Assembly (NCBI GenBank): GCA_024636785.1
Contig: JAGXGK010000042.1
Location: 1 to 64,000, forward strand
Direction: 5' to 3'
From: Gammaproteobacteria bacterium
GTDB lineage: Bacteria > Pseudomonadota > Gammaproteobacteria > SZUA-229
Length of the DNA stretch: 64,000 nt
The position numbers and the translations under genes are program-made. Under the pieces are notes generated by a model. That model ran no database searches, was not told the origin of the DNA, and worked only from the letters and a program-made list of their open reading frames with translations. The stretch's first letter is position 1; each line of letters begins with the position of its first letter. This document shows, in pieces, positions 1 to 9,300 of this stretch.

Positions 1-139
1 CCTGCCCCGGAAAACCACCGGGGCGAGCCTCATCTTCCAACTTTGCCTACGCGTCGGCCTGACTCGCAATCCCGCTCGCAGACCTCAATTCGCCTTCCCT
101 GGCGAATTGCCGCTACCAAAGCTGGAAGCTGAGGCAGGT
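1..139. other. Highly structured non-coding segment at window edge
   Basis: Three nested or adjacent inverted repeats are visible: CCCCGG/CCGGGG (5-10 and 18-23), an 18-nt arm pair at 27-44 and 118-135 with two mismatches, and a perfect hairpin with arms CAATTCGCC (86-94) and GGCGAATTG (101-109). Together they could fold nearly the whole segment into a branched structure. It could be the edge of a mobile element or a structured RNA. The rest of the stretch to 526 holds no convincing gene; the minus-strand reading frame at 30-332 has no recognisable domain and runs through this palindrome. Confidence 0.4.
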
Positions 140-526
140 TGTAAGAGGGGTAACAAGTCGAAAGCAGACCTAAAGCCAAAACTAAAGCCACAAATATGTT
201 AGGAACTGATTTGAATAGCTGGTTTGTGGCTGGCCCGCAGGGCGATTTACATGGATGTAATTCGTAAAAAGAATAAACGCTTGCATTAGCTATGGTTATA
301 AAGCCAAAATGCCTGCACATTTTAAACAGCACAAGGTATTGAGGAGAGTGCGGCGTTGGATATATCTAAAAAGTCTCTGATTGAACGAAATCAATCGAGT
401 CTGTTCTCACAAAATCTTGGTAATTTGAGTCTTTCACTGTTTTGTGAGGGGTGACGATTTTATGCAAAAGAAGGACTAAACTACCCATATATTGTAGTTA
501 GTGTTCACAAAAAATTGAATAAGTAA

Positions 527-1669
527 ATGGCAACAGTATACGCAAACATTAATCCAGGCATACTCAATTGGGCAAGAGAGCGATCCCAGTTGAGCCTGTC
601 TATGCTAGCCGACAAACTCAATATCACGGAAGATAAATTAGAAGCGTGGGAGAGCGGTGACAAGCCTCCTACTTTCAAGCAAGCACAGAATTTTGCTTCT
701 AAAACGCATATTCCTTTCGGATACCTATACTTACAAACACCACCAGATGAAGAACTACCACTTCCAGATCTAAGAACTGTTGGGGGTGAACAGCCTCAGC
801 GTCCGAGCGCTGAATTAATAGATATAGTCCAGATTATTCTACAGAGGCAGCAATGGTATCTTGAGTATTTACATGACCAGGAGCTTGATGAATCTCCTCA
901 CATAAAACGCTTTAATACGCGGACGCCCGTAGCCACTGTTGTTAATGATATGCGACAAACATTAGGTGTTGCGGCTCATCCTGAAAGAGGTTCCTGGGAA
1001 GAGTATTTCAGATTACTTATACATAAAATTGAAGATGCTGGAATTCTGGTCATGAGACAAGCTGACATGGGGCATTTTACTCGCCCACTGTCTGTTGCTG
1101 AGTTTAGAGGCTTCGCCATATACGACCCAATCGCGCCTGTAATATTTATCAACCAGGCAGATGCACCCAGTGCTCGTTTATTTACTCTTATACATGAGCT
1201 CGCTCATATATGGATAGGGCAAAGTGGCATCTCTGATGCAAAGCCTACAACTCAGCGACAGGAAGAAATCCTATGTAACGCGATTGCCGCTGAGTTTTTG
1301 GTGCCTGAAAATGAATTCGAACAGCACTGGCGAGAACTAGAAGACTGGCGTAGAAATGCCGCTGTATTGGAAGCGCACTTTCACGTTAGTAAATGGGTTA
1401 TTGCTAGAAGGGCGCAATCTCTCGGAAAAATTACGATACAGCAGTATCAACAATATGTAGATGACTTGCGAGAGCAATACAGGCGACGTGAAAAAAACTC
1501 TGGCGGTCCAACTTATTACACAACAAAAAAAGGCCACCTCAGCGAAAGGTTCTCCAGGGCACTTGTCAGTGAAACATTGAGCGGACGAGTGTTACTCAGA
1601 GAAGCGGGACAACTGCTTGGCATGAAGCCACATAACATAACCAAATATGCCAGGGAGTTAGGAATTTAA
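527..1669 (+). CDS. XRE-family HTH / ImmA-IrrE zinc metallopeptidase (antitoxin-like)
   Basis: 380 aa. Residues about 8-60 form a Cro/XRE-type helix-turn-helix; the middle carries an ImmA/IrrE (COG2856) metallopeptidase domain with the zinc motif HELAH at residues 223-227. The C-terminal 80 residues are basic and may form another DNA-binding helix bundle. In this family the HTH protein usually represses its own operon, and the peptidase can cleave regulators. The stop codon overlaps the start of the next gene (TAATG), so the two are translationally coupled. The partner is a PIN-like protein, and HTH-ImmA/DUF4411 pairs are predicted type II toxin-antitoxin modules. Antitoxin function here is inferred from that pairing. 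Confidence 0.85.
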   Translation: MATVYANINPGILNWARERSQLSLSMLADKLNITEDKLEAWESGDKPPTFKQAQNFASKTHIPFGYLYLQTPPDEELPLPDLRTVGGEQPQRPSAELIDIVQIILQRQQWYLEYLHDQELDESPHIKRFNTRTPVATVVNDMRQTLGVAAHPERGSWEEYFRLLIHKIEDAGILVMRQADMGHFTRPLSVAEFRGFAIYDPIAPVIFINQADAPSARLFTLIHELAHIWIGQSGISDAKPTTQRQEEILCNAIAAEFLVPENEFEQHWRELEDWRRNAAVLEAHFHVSKWVIARRAQSLGKITIQQYQQYVDDLREQYRRREKNSGGPTYYTTKKGHLSERFSRALVSETLSGRVLLREAGQLLGMKPHNITKYARELGI

Positions 1670-2169
1670 TGTACCTGCTAGATGCCAACACTTACATAGA
1701 AGCAAAAAATCGTTACTACCAAATGAGTTTCTGCCCCGCCTATTGGGACTGGCTTGACCAACAATACCAATCAGGCAGTCTGGCGAGCGTTAGCAGTGTT
1801 TATGATGAACTTGCAAACAAAGGAGATGAGCTGTCGGCTTGGGTGCAGCCTCGCAAAGATCAGTTTCATCCGATATCATCTGATGATATACAAATAAAAA
1901 TGGCTGAAGTAGCACAATATGTCGCCGACCTTCCAAATAAAAGCCCAGGCAATATCGCTCAATTTCTAAGTAAAGCCGATCCATGGTTAATTGCTAAGGC
2001 AACATTAACAGGCGAAACCATTGTTACTCATGAAGTTCCTGTTGATGCCAAAAGTAAAAAGGTGAAAATTCCAAATATTTGTGATCACTTTGAAGTGGAT
2101 TATATTAATACTTTTGAGTTGTTGAATGAGCTTGATGCGCGGTTTATGTTGGGTGGGGCAGTTTTGTGA
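1669..2169 (+). CDS. DUF4411 PIN-like protein (probable toxin)
   Basis: 166 aa. It begins with MYLLDAN, the usual first strand and first acidic residue (D5) of PIN-fold nucleases. Further acidic candidates are E47 in YDEL and D104 in KADPW, followed by VTHE at 119-122. This spacing fits DUF4411, a PIN-like family predicted to cut RNA and almost always encoded next to an XRE-ImmA protein, as here with a 1-bp overlap. It is probably a toxin RNase held in check by the upstream product. No catalytic data exist for this protein, and its substrate cannot be read from the sequence. Confidence 0.8.
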   Translation: MYLLDANTYIEAKNRYYQMSFCPAYWDWLDQQYQSGSLASVSSVYDELANKGDELSAWVQPRKDQFHPISSDDIQIKMAEVAQYVADLPNKSPGNIAQFLSKADPWLIAKATLTGETIVTHEVPVDAKSKKVKIPNICDHFEVDYINTFELLNELDARFMLGGAVL

Positions 2170-2200
2170 AAAAACTAAATTGGTTAAAGGGCTCTGACCC

Positions 2201-2353
2201 GAATGGCACTTACTTAAGGGTTTAACCACGATATCAGGTCGTCATTCCCGAATGCTTTTGTCGGGAATCCACGGTTTTAAACTCTGGATTCCGGCCAGAA
2301 ACATGCCGGAATGACGCTCTATTCGGCTTTGGGGCCTTAAGTAAGTGCCATTC
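2201..2353. mobile_element. MITE-like element with 19-bp perfect terminal inverted repeats
   Basis: The left end GAATGGCACTTACTTAAGG (2201-2219) is repeated exactly as its reverse complement at 2335-2353, giving a 153-bp unit with no coding capacity. Both ends abut TCTGACCC-like sequence (2193-2200 and 2357-2364). Solo copies of the same end lie at 3558-3573 and near 60148-60173, so the sequence is dispersed in this genome. A non-autonomous transposable element is the simplest reading; no transposase is present in the window. Confidence 0.6.
2241..2315. repeat. REP-like cruciform nested in the MITE-like element
   Basis: Outer arms GTCATTCC (2241-2248) and GGAATGAC (2308-2315) enclose a second inverted pair, GGAATCCA and TGGATTCC. 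This matches the common proteobacterial intergenic repeat of the type GTCATTCCCG...CGGGAATCCA. It sits entirely inside the 19-bp terminal repeats of the larger element, so one repeat has either captured or been invaded by the other. Confidence 0.6.
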
Positions 2354-2402
2354 TCATCTGACCCCACATATTTGAATGTGGCACATTTCCTGCGATTGCG
2401 TT

Positions 2403-3323
2403 CTAGTGAATGCCACCATTCTGATTAGGTGACATCGAGAGAACCCAGGTGCAACTACGATTGCGCCCAGTTTTCTTGGCTGCGTACAATGCGGTGTCCG
2501 CTCTAATAATCGACTCTTCAACGCTGACGTTCGGATCGAGCATAGTCATCCCGAACGATGCAGTGACCATGATCGTCTTTGTTTCGTCCACGCCGATGGC
2601 AACTGCAGAAAGTCCCTTGCGTATGCGTTCGATAATATCCTGGACTATCTGAAGATCGGTACCAGGAAAGGACAGCAGGAACTCCTCGCCTCCGTAGCGG
2701 TACACTCTGTCGTAAGACCTCAGATTCTGCTTGATGTAACTCACCCAGGCCACAAGCACCTGATCACCAGCGGGATGGCCATAGGTATCGTTGACTGCTT
2801 TAAAATGATCCAGATCCATGAGCACGATAGTGCATGTCTGAACGCCACGCTTGACCAGCTCATGAAGCTCCCGGAGCCGGGTAAGCATACCCGTGCGGTT
2901 CTCAGCGCCAGTTAAGGGGTCGCGATTGTTGAGTGAATCCACGAGTTCCTGCTTGAGTGAATTGATTTCCAGACGCAGGTTATCGACTGCATTTGAGAAA
3001 TCGTCATATTCCTGCAGAGACAGCGATGCTTTTTCCTGCGCCGCCGCAAGAAGCAACTTTGCAGCAAGCTGATGCATGCGACAGTGTTCTGCCCCGATCG
3101 CCACGAAGGCCGGGTGTTCACGAAGCGCCTGCGGCGGATTACCGTAAAACCACTGGCCGAAGCGACACTGACGATGGGCATCTTCCTTTATGTCTCGATT
3201 ATCGTAGGGTAATTTACATATGATCGAACGGGTGAGATTTTTTGACCACTGGTTATGGTTGTAAATAGCCTGATCCAGCTGCTGCAATGCCTCCTGCAGC
3301 TCTTGTCTGTCAATATTTAGCAT
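2403..3323 (-). CDS. Zinc-sensing diguanylate cyclase, DgcZ-like (CZB + GGDEF)
   Basis: 306 aa from ATG 3323, chosen because GGAGGA sits 8 nt upstream; a TTG 15 nt earlier lies in that ribosome site. The N-terminal CZB domain has the 3His-1Cys zinc set H23, C53, H80 and H84, offset by one from H22, C52, H79 and H83 of E. coli DgcZ (YdeH). The C-terminal GGDEF domain carries GGEEF (211-215), so it should make c-di-GMP. An inhibitory I-site RSYD (202-205) lies five residues before it, so product inhibition is expected, whereas E. coli DgcZ has RxxE there. Zinc probably inhibits activity as in the E. coli enzyme. It is a monocistronic gene between repeats. Confidence 0.88.
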   Translation of the reverse strand: MLNIDRQELQEALQQLDQAIYNHNQWSKNLTRSIICKLPYDNRDIKEDAHRQCRFGQWFYGNPPQALREHPAFVAIGAEHCRMHQLAAKLLLAAAQEKASLSLQEYDDFSNAVDNLRLEINSLKQELVDSLNNRDPLTGAENRTGMLTRLRELHELVKRGVQTCTIVLMDLDHFKAVNDTYGHPAGDQVLVAWVSYIKQNLRSYDRVYRYGGEEFLLSFPGTDLQIVQDIIERIRKGLSAVAIGVDETKTIMVTASFGMTMLDPNVSVEESIIRADTALYAAKKTGRNRSCTWVLSMSPNQNGGIH

Positions 3324-3781
3324 GGCCACTTCCTCCAATGACTTGCGAACGACTTAGCTCACGAGATGTTGATAAGCACAGCGTAGCATATTCCAGTGCA
3401 GCGTATTGCATGGTCAAATTGTTCTATTAATTAGCCTAAATGAAAAAGTTAAGCTCGTAATCTGTTAACGCAAGTTACTGATTCAGTAATCCGTGACACC
3501 TATTTTCCGATACAAAAAAGTAGGACATTTATATTAGAATCGATTGTGCTCTGACACGAATGGCACTTACTTACATGACAGGGTCAGGTCTTTCATTGTG
3601 CATAGCACCAGTAATTATTGTTATCGACATGCTCAATAAAATGACCTGAAGCTATATTTCGATTAACCAGATATGACATTCTAGTTATCAAGTCCCACCT
3701 ATTTTTGTTAGCTGATTTCGTATAAAATACGCCATCCAGTTTTTCCTACTAAATACCTCTTCCTAACGCGATACAGAACAC
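3324..3781. other. Intergenic region with a solo MITE end
   Basis: A gene-free spacer between the divergently transcribed dgcZ-like and MYG1 genes, so both promoters must lie here. A single copy of the element end GAATGGCACTTACTTA is at 3558-3573, preceded by CTCTGACAC and followed by GGGTCAGG, in the same orientation as the left end at 2201. I saw no reading frame with protein features and no clear sigma-70 box that I would defend. Confidence 0.5.
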
Positions 3782-4651
3782 ATGAATGATATAACTATAG
3801 CAACTCACAACGGTAATTTTCATGCGGATGATGTTTTCAGCATTGCTGCACTTAAGAGTGTATTCCCTGCTTTCAAGCTCATTCGTACACGTGATTTAGA
3901 GTTGATCGGCAAGGCGGATGTTGTGGTTGATGTGGGTGGTGTGTATGACCCGGAGGCAGACCGTTTTGATCATCATCAGCGTGGTGGTGCCGGTGAGCGC
4001 GAGAATGGTATTCCCTATTCCTCATTTGGTTTGATCTGGCAGAAATATGGCCTGGAAATATGCCAGGGTAACCAGGACATCGCCAATGCGGTTGATTCAG
4101 GCCTGGTATCAAATATTGATGCCATTGATTGTGGTCATGTCGAAGGTGTTTCTAAAGGTATTAGCCTCAGCCAGACTGTTTCAATGTTTAACCCGACCTG
4201 GCAGGAAGGTAGTCACTTTGATGCCTGTTTTGACGAAGCGGTTGATTTTGCAGCGCGCGTTTTAACACGATTTATTGCCGCTGCTGGCGGTGGTGTTAGT
4301 GCGAAAGCCATTGTGGCTACAGCTATTGATAATGCAGAAGATCCCAGGGTGATTGTTTTAGAAAAATATACACCGTGGAAAAGAACGGTTCATGCCTTAT
4401 CTGAAGAGGCGTTATATATGGTTTACCCCTCTCAGACTGGCCAGTGGAGAATTCAAACAGTCCCCGTTGAACCCGGTTCATTCGAAAACAGGAAATCGCT
4501 GCCTAATCAATGGGCCGGCTTATCCGATAAAGAACTTAAAGACGTAACTGGCATTGATGACGCCATGTTTTGCCATAATGGTTTATTTATCGCGGGTGCA
4601 GAATCATATGAAAGCACTATGAAAATGGCATCCATGGCACTTCAGGAATAA
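3782..4651 (+). CDS. MYG1 family (UPF0160) predicted metal-dependent hydrolase
   Basis: 289 aa, full family length. The N-terminus has the family signature HNGNFHADD (residues 9-17) and a DHH motif at 63-65 (RFDHHQRG), both typical of MYG1 proteins, which are distant relatives of DHH phosphoesterases. Eukaryotic MYG1 has been described as a 3'-5' RNA exonuclease acting in nucleus and mitochondria; the role of the bacterial proteins is not settled. The protein has no signal peptide, so it is cytoplasmic. Neighbours give no functional hint. The family call is firm, the function is not. Confidence 0.88.
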   Translation: MNDITIATHNGNFHADDVFSIAALKSVFPAFKLIRTRDLELIGKADVVVDVGGVYDPEADRFDHHQRGGAGERENGIPYSSFGLIWQKYGLEICQGNQDIANAVDSGLVSNIDAIDCGHVEGVSKGISLSQTVSMFNPTWQEGSHFDACFDEAVDFAARVLTRFIAAAGGGVSAKAIVATAIDNAEDPRVIVLEKYTPWKRTVHALSEEALYMVYPSQTGQWRIQTVPVEPGSFENRKSLPNQWAGLSDKELKDVTGIDDAMFCHNGLFIAGAESYESTMKMASMALQE

Positions 4652-4693
4652 TAGAGATCTGAGAAAAATAGTTTATTTGTAAAAGCGTAAAGC

Positions 4694-4858
4694 TTTCACC
4701 GCAGAGGCGCAGAGAAAACCTAATCTATGTTTATGACGTGACTGCAATCTTAGCCGTGGAAAATGTCGAGTTGATCATAAACATCAATAGTTGAATTTAC
4801 AAAAAAAGAATTTCTCTGCGTTTTTTCCTCTGCGTTCTCTGCGACCTCTGCGGTGAAA
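4694..4858. repeat. Inverted pair of CACCGCAGAG-type dispersed repeats
   Basis: TTTCACCGCAGAGGCGCAGAG (4694-4714) is answered by an inverted, longer version ending CTCTGCGGTGAAA (about 4811-4858). Relatives occur at 49921-49951, around 56824 and 56904, and at 61741-61777 with 61871-61899. The unit looks like tandem GCAGAG(G/A)(C/T) steps. It is non-coding and could act as a large hairpin downstream of the MYG1 gene or as a recombination substrate. Confidence 0.65.
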
Positions 4859-4860
4859 GA

Positions 4861-4897
4861 TTTAAAGATTTAAAGGTTTAAAGGTTTAAAGGTTTAA
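4861..4897. repeat. Octamer tandem repeat TTTAAAGR
   Basis: Four full copies (TTTAAAGA then three TTTAAAGG) plus a partial fifth, ending 5 nt before the stop codon of the minus-strand pilU-like gene. Such a short perfect array is prone to slippage. It lies just after the gene on its transcript, so copy number changes would alter only the 3' region. Confidence 0.8.
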
Positions 4898-4901
4898 GCT
4901 C

Positions 4902-6071
4902 TTAACCATTAGTCCCGTTCATGGGGTCTTCTTCATCCTCTTCCGGTTCATCATTCACCAGGCTCAGGGAATCGAGTGCCGCTTCCTGTTTTTTGCTGTT
5001 GCCGTTCGCGCCTTTTTCGGCGAGTTCGATTTTCAGGCGTAGGTTGTTGGCACCGTCAGCATTCTTCAGCGCATCGTCGAGTGTTATTTTTCCTGAGTTG
5101 TAAAGCGCCAGCAGCGCCATGTCGAAAGTCTGCATGCCCATGGTGGCCGATTTTTCCATCACTTCCTTGATTTCAAGGATTTCACCGCCCTTGATCAGGT
5201 CGGCAATGCGCGGTGAGTTGAGCAGGATTTCGATCGCTGCACAGCGTTTTTTGTCGACGGTGGGTACGAGCCGTTGAGAGACAAAACATTGTAGATTAAT
5301 AGAGAGGTCGCTGAGCAGGGAGTTGCGTTTTTCTTCCGGGAAGAAATTAATAATCCGATCCAGTGCCTGATTGGCATTGTTGGCATGCAGCGTGGAGATG
5401 GCCAGATGGCCGGTTTCCGCAAAGGCCAGAGCGTGCTCCATGGTTTCACGGTCACGAATCTCACCAATGAGAATAACGTCGGGGGCCTGACGCAGGGTGT
5501 TTTTCAGGGCGTCTGCAAAGGAATCGGTGTCCACGCCGACTTCGCGCTGATTGATGATGCAGCCCCGATGCTGGTGCACGAACTCGATAGGGTCTTCAAT
5601 GGTAATGATATGACCCTTGGAATTTCTGTTGCGATGATCGATCAGCGCGGCCAGGGAGGTCGACTTGCCTGAGCCGGTGCCGCCAACGAAAAGAATAAGT
5701 CCGCGCTTGAGCATGATAACTTTCTGCAAGACATCGGGCAGGCCAAGGTCTTTGAGGTTGGGAATATCAGTGACGATGTTGCGGATGACCATCGAGCACT
5801 CATTGCGTTGCCTGAAAATGTTTACCCGAAAACGGCCAATATCGCTAAGAGACAGCGCCAGATTCATTTCCGGTTTGAGACGAAACTCCTCTTTCTGTCT
5901 GTCATTCATAATCTCATTAGCAAGGCTTTCGACCCAGCCCGGGGGCGCAGGATCTTTTCCCAGGGGGGTCAATGTGCCGCTGAATTTCGCGCTGGGTGGT
6001 GCACCGGTGGAGAGATAGAGATCAGAACCGCCTTTTTCGGCGAGAATTTTTAAAAGGGGGGTAACTTTCAT
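4902..6071 (-). CDS. pilU: Type IV pilus retraction ATPase, PilT/PilU family (PilU-like)
   Basis: 389 aa. A GspE/PilT-type secretion ATPase with Walker A GGTGSGKST (130-138), Walker B VILIGEIRD (199-207) and the His box GHLAISTLHA (221-230). The N-terminal domain (1-100) is the short PilT/PilU kind, not the long GspE/PilB kind. The C-terminal tail is acidic (residues 365-389), as often in PilU, and the PilT retraction motif AIRNLIRE is replaced by RIADLIKGGE. PilU assists PilT in pilus retraction at the inner membrane. It stands alone here, with no pilT beside it, and is divergent from the large gene at 6332. PilU over PilT is favoured but not proven. Confidence 0.85.
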   Translation of the reverse strand: MKVTPLLKILAEKGGSDLYLSTGAPPSAKFSGTLTPLGKDPAPPGWVESLANEIMNDRQKEEFRLKPEMNLALSLSDIGRFRVNIFRQRNECSMVIRNIVTDIPNLKDLGLPDVLQKVIMLKRGLILFVGGTGSGKSTSLAALIDHRNRNSKGHIITIEDPIEFVHQHRGCIINQREVGVDTDSFADALKNTLRQAPDVILIGEIRDRETMEHALAFAETGHLAISTLHANNANQALDRIINFFPEEKRNSLLSDLSINLQCFVSQRLVPTVDKKRCAAIEILLNSPRIADLIKGGEILEIKEVMEKSATMGMQTFDMALLALYNSGKITLDDALKNADGANNLRLKIELAEKGANGNSKKQEAALDSLSLVNDEPEEDEEDPMNGTNG

Positions 6072-6331
6072 GTCAGGCCTGTCTGCTTATTATTTGGAGC
6101 ATAAGTATAGCGATTGTAGGGAAGTTATGAAAAGAGCAGAAAAACTTAAAAAAGAAATAAACGACAGGCGCACTGAATTGGCGCATGAATGGTAGCGGTA
6201 AGTGCATAAGTTATTGTTAATTAAATATTATTTGAATATTATTTGTGCGTACCGGGTAATTCGTATGGATTAATAGGCGGGGGATCTTTAAAATGAGCCT
6301 CCACAGAGAGTTGCAATAAAGAGAGGCGGTT

Positions 6332-9300
6332 TTGGCGATATCAATCGAAGAAAGTGAGCAGTATGTGCGTCCCGACAGACGCATGAGAGATACGCGACAG
6401 ACTAAATTGCAGCATATTTGCCTGCAACTGGCCGCGCTGGGGCACAAGTGCCAGTTGAGCAAAGAGCACGGTTATCTCTCTGTCGCCGACAGCCTGATCA
6501 AAAATTATTCGGAATACCGGCGTTTATTTGCGGAATACCGGTGTCCGGCGGATCAGCGCATCCAGGATTTCCTCAATGGCTATCTACAGCGTAATGGTGT
6601 CGAGCAGAGCATCAAGCTACCCGCCGAAACCTTCTCGCTGAATGAGGCCGGGGTGGCCAGAGAATTGTCCCTGCCGCTGAGTGGTAACAGATACAAGTCC
6701 GATCTGCTGGAATCCTATCGCGTCAGGCAGGGGGTTTTGCACAATCCCAAAAATGATCGACGTACTACCTCCGGGGTGTTCCATATTGTGGAGGGTGGAC
6801 TGCCTATTCCGGCGGACAAAAAGGCGGTGCCGGTGAGTGTCTATGCCAATTTACTGCAGCTGGCGCTCGATCCCCCTGAGGATTTAATGGCTTTGCCCAT
6901 TTCGAGCGGTCTGCCCAAGCCCATCAATTTGTGGGTCTCGCTGTTAATGCGACCCATTGTGCGACCGGAAGTAGAAGGGGTTTTGCCGGAAAAAACCCTG
7001 GAGACCCGCTTTTTCGTCCCCGGTGGACTGGTCGCGAATCTTGATTTTGTGGAGGCCATCTTTGGTAACGGCGGTGACCCCTTTCTCTCAGAAAATGATG
7101 CCGCGCTCGATATCAACCACTGGACCGGCCACAGTGGCTGCGTCATTCTCGCCCCACATCTCACCGGGCTGAGTAAAAAAGCTCTGGGCTTGCCGCACTA
7201 CGACGAAGCCGACGAAAGACAGCGCAATGAGGGCATGTGCTGGAAAAAAGATGATGAGCTCTACAATGAGGGCAATGCCTTCAAAATAGTGTGCCGTGAT
7301 ATGAACGGTGTTATCGTCACCATCATTGCCGACAATTATTTCGGCTACAGCAAGAAAGAGATTAAATCCCAGATCAGCTATTCAGCCAATCTGTTCGGCG
7401 GTGTAGAAGAGGAGCACGCCGGCGGTGCCGTAGCATTCCCGCGCTTCAACCTGGGCGAGAGCTACCTGCCTAAGATAGAAAAGGAGATGATTAACCACAC
7501 CTTCGCCTGGATGTGTGAACAGCACAGCGATCAAATCGAAATAAAGGACGAAGGCTACGCCACTGATAAAAACTGGCCAAACATTATCTACATTCCCGAA
7601 GACGCTCAGATCAGCATGCATGGGCAATCCATTCGCTGGAAGAAAAACGGCAAAAAACAGCAGATTAAACTGCTGACCAAATACACCTATATCTACCCCA
7701 GTGGCTTTAGAGTGCATCTGCAAAAACATCCCCAGGCACCCAGCTGGCGTTTGATCGGTACTCTGGGCGAAGGCACCTTCTGCCATAAGCCGAGCACGGT
7801 GTCCGGCGGGGGCAAGTCCGAGATTTCCAAATCGATACAGGATTCGATGATCTCCGGACCAGTGTACGTGGGCGATTTTGAAGAGGAGCTGGATCAAGTG
7901 GAGGCCATTTTTAATCATGACTACTCCACCCGCTTTAAAGACCCGGAAGTAAAAGACAGCCGTGAACTGCTGCACAAGTCGCGCAGTCTGGGCTCAGTGA
8001 TCCGCATGCTTACACCGTCCAGAACCGACTACAAGGAAGAGTATAACCAGTGGCTGGAAACCATTCCGCAGCACATTCTGGCGCTGGTGTACCTGATCAA
8101 GCGCTTTTACCGACAGGAGTGGAAAGGCCGCTGGCGAAAACATTTCTCGGTGGATGAGGTCAACGGCAATCCCGGTCACGAGCTTAAATATGATGGCCGT
8201 AAACTGATGACCAGTTACCTGCGCGTGGGCACGCACAGTGACGGCACCTGGCGGCTGTACAAGTTGCGACAGGATTTTGTGGCGGCGACGAAACTACAGA
8301 CCGAAGATGACATTAGCGCCACCACCGTGGTGCCGGTTGAACAGCTGGCCGGTCTCAATCCCCGTTATCACACAAAGAGTGTGAAGCTGGTAAAAAACTG
8401 CGAGCAGCGATTGTTTCAGCGACCCGACGATGCGGTGATTCGCGGCCATGATAAACAGACCGAATCGGATCTGGCGGAAGCGGGAAATTTTATCTCCAAT
8501 TTTGCGCCGCTGACCAATTTCGATGCCAACAACCTGATTGAAGATGCGGTGGGCCTGCAGGAATACTCCGAGCCGATGCGTGCTTTGATTAACGAGGCGG
8601 CGGCAGGCGACGAGGATGAATATTTTGTCTCCTCCGCACATCCCCGGATGGTCGATGGCAAACCGAGTTTGAATGTCCGTTATCTACAGATACGCCCGGA
8701 CCTGGCCGATTCGCGCAGTGCCTATCTGGCGAGACTGGGTACCAGTTTGTCGCGCGGCCTGTCGGCCGATCAGCCAGTCTACTATCCGGTTAATGCGGTG
8801 TTGCAGGGGCGCAGGAACAATCCGCAGGATAAAGCCGCCGGCATCCGGCCACTGGCGGTTTATAACCCCATTCATTATCAGGAGCTGCCGGAACTGTTTA
8901 TGGATCTGATCTGTAGTCTGACCGGCAAATCGCCCTCGACCACCGGTGCAGGTTCGGAAGGCGCGCTCACCAAGGGCCCTTTTAATGCCCTTTCCACCAC
9001 GGCCGACCTGAACAATGCTCTGGTCTCCTATATGCTGTGCGGCCATGACGGTTTCAGCAGCGCCGCCGGCTATATCGGTGCGCGTCGGCGGGTTGATCAC
9101 GACATCAGCATGCTGATTCCGGAGATCTGGTGTCGCCTGCCGGTGGTGCAGCGAGATCCTGAATATCTGATCGAAAACGGCTGTCTGGAGAAGCTGGAAG
9201 ATTTTGAACACGAAGGCAAAATCGTTCGCGCCAGTCGCCTGGGTTACCGCATTACCGAAAAATTTGTTCACGCCTTTTTCGGCAAGGTGTTCGATACGCC

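Noticed and set aside
30..332. Minus-strand frame of 100 aa at the window start
   Set aside because: It has no recognisable domain, no ribosome site and reads through the palindromic segment at 27-135.
4861..4897. Octamer array considered as a CRISPR or origin iteron set
   Set aside because: The unit is 8 bp with no spacers, and there are no cas, dnaA or rep genes nearby.
7382..7975. Long minus-strand frame inside the 1151-aa gene
   Set aside because: Antisense shadow of a well-supported gene; no domain or ribosome site.
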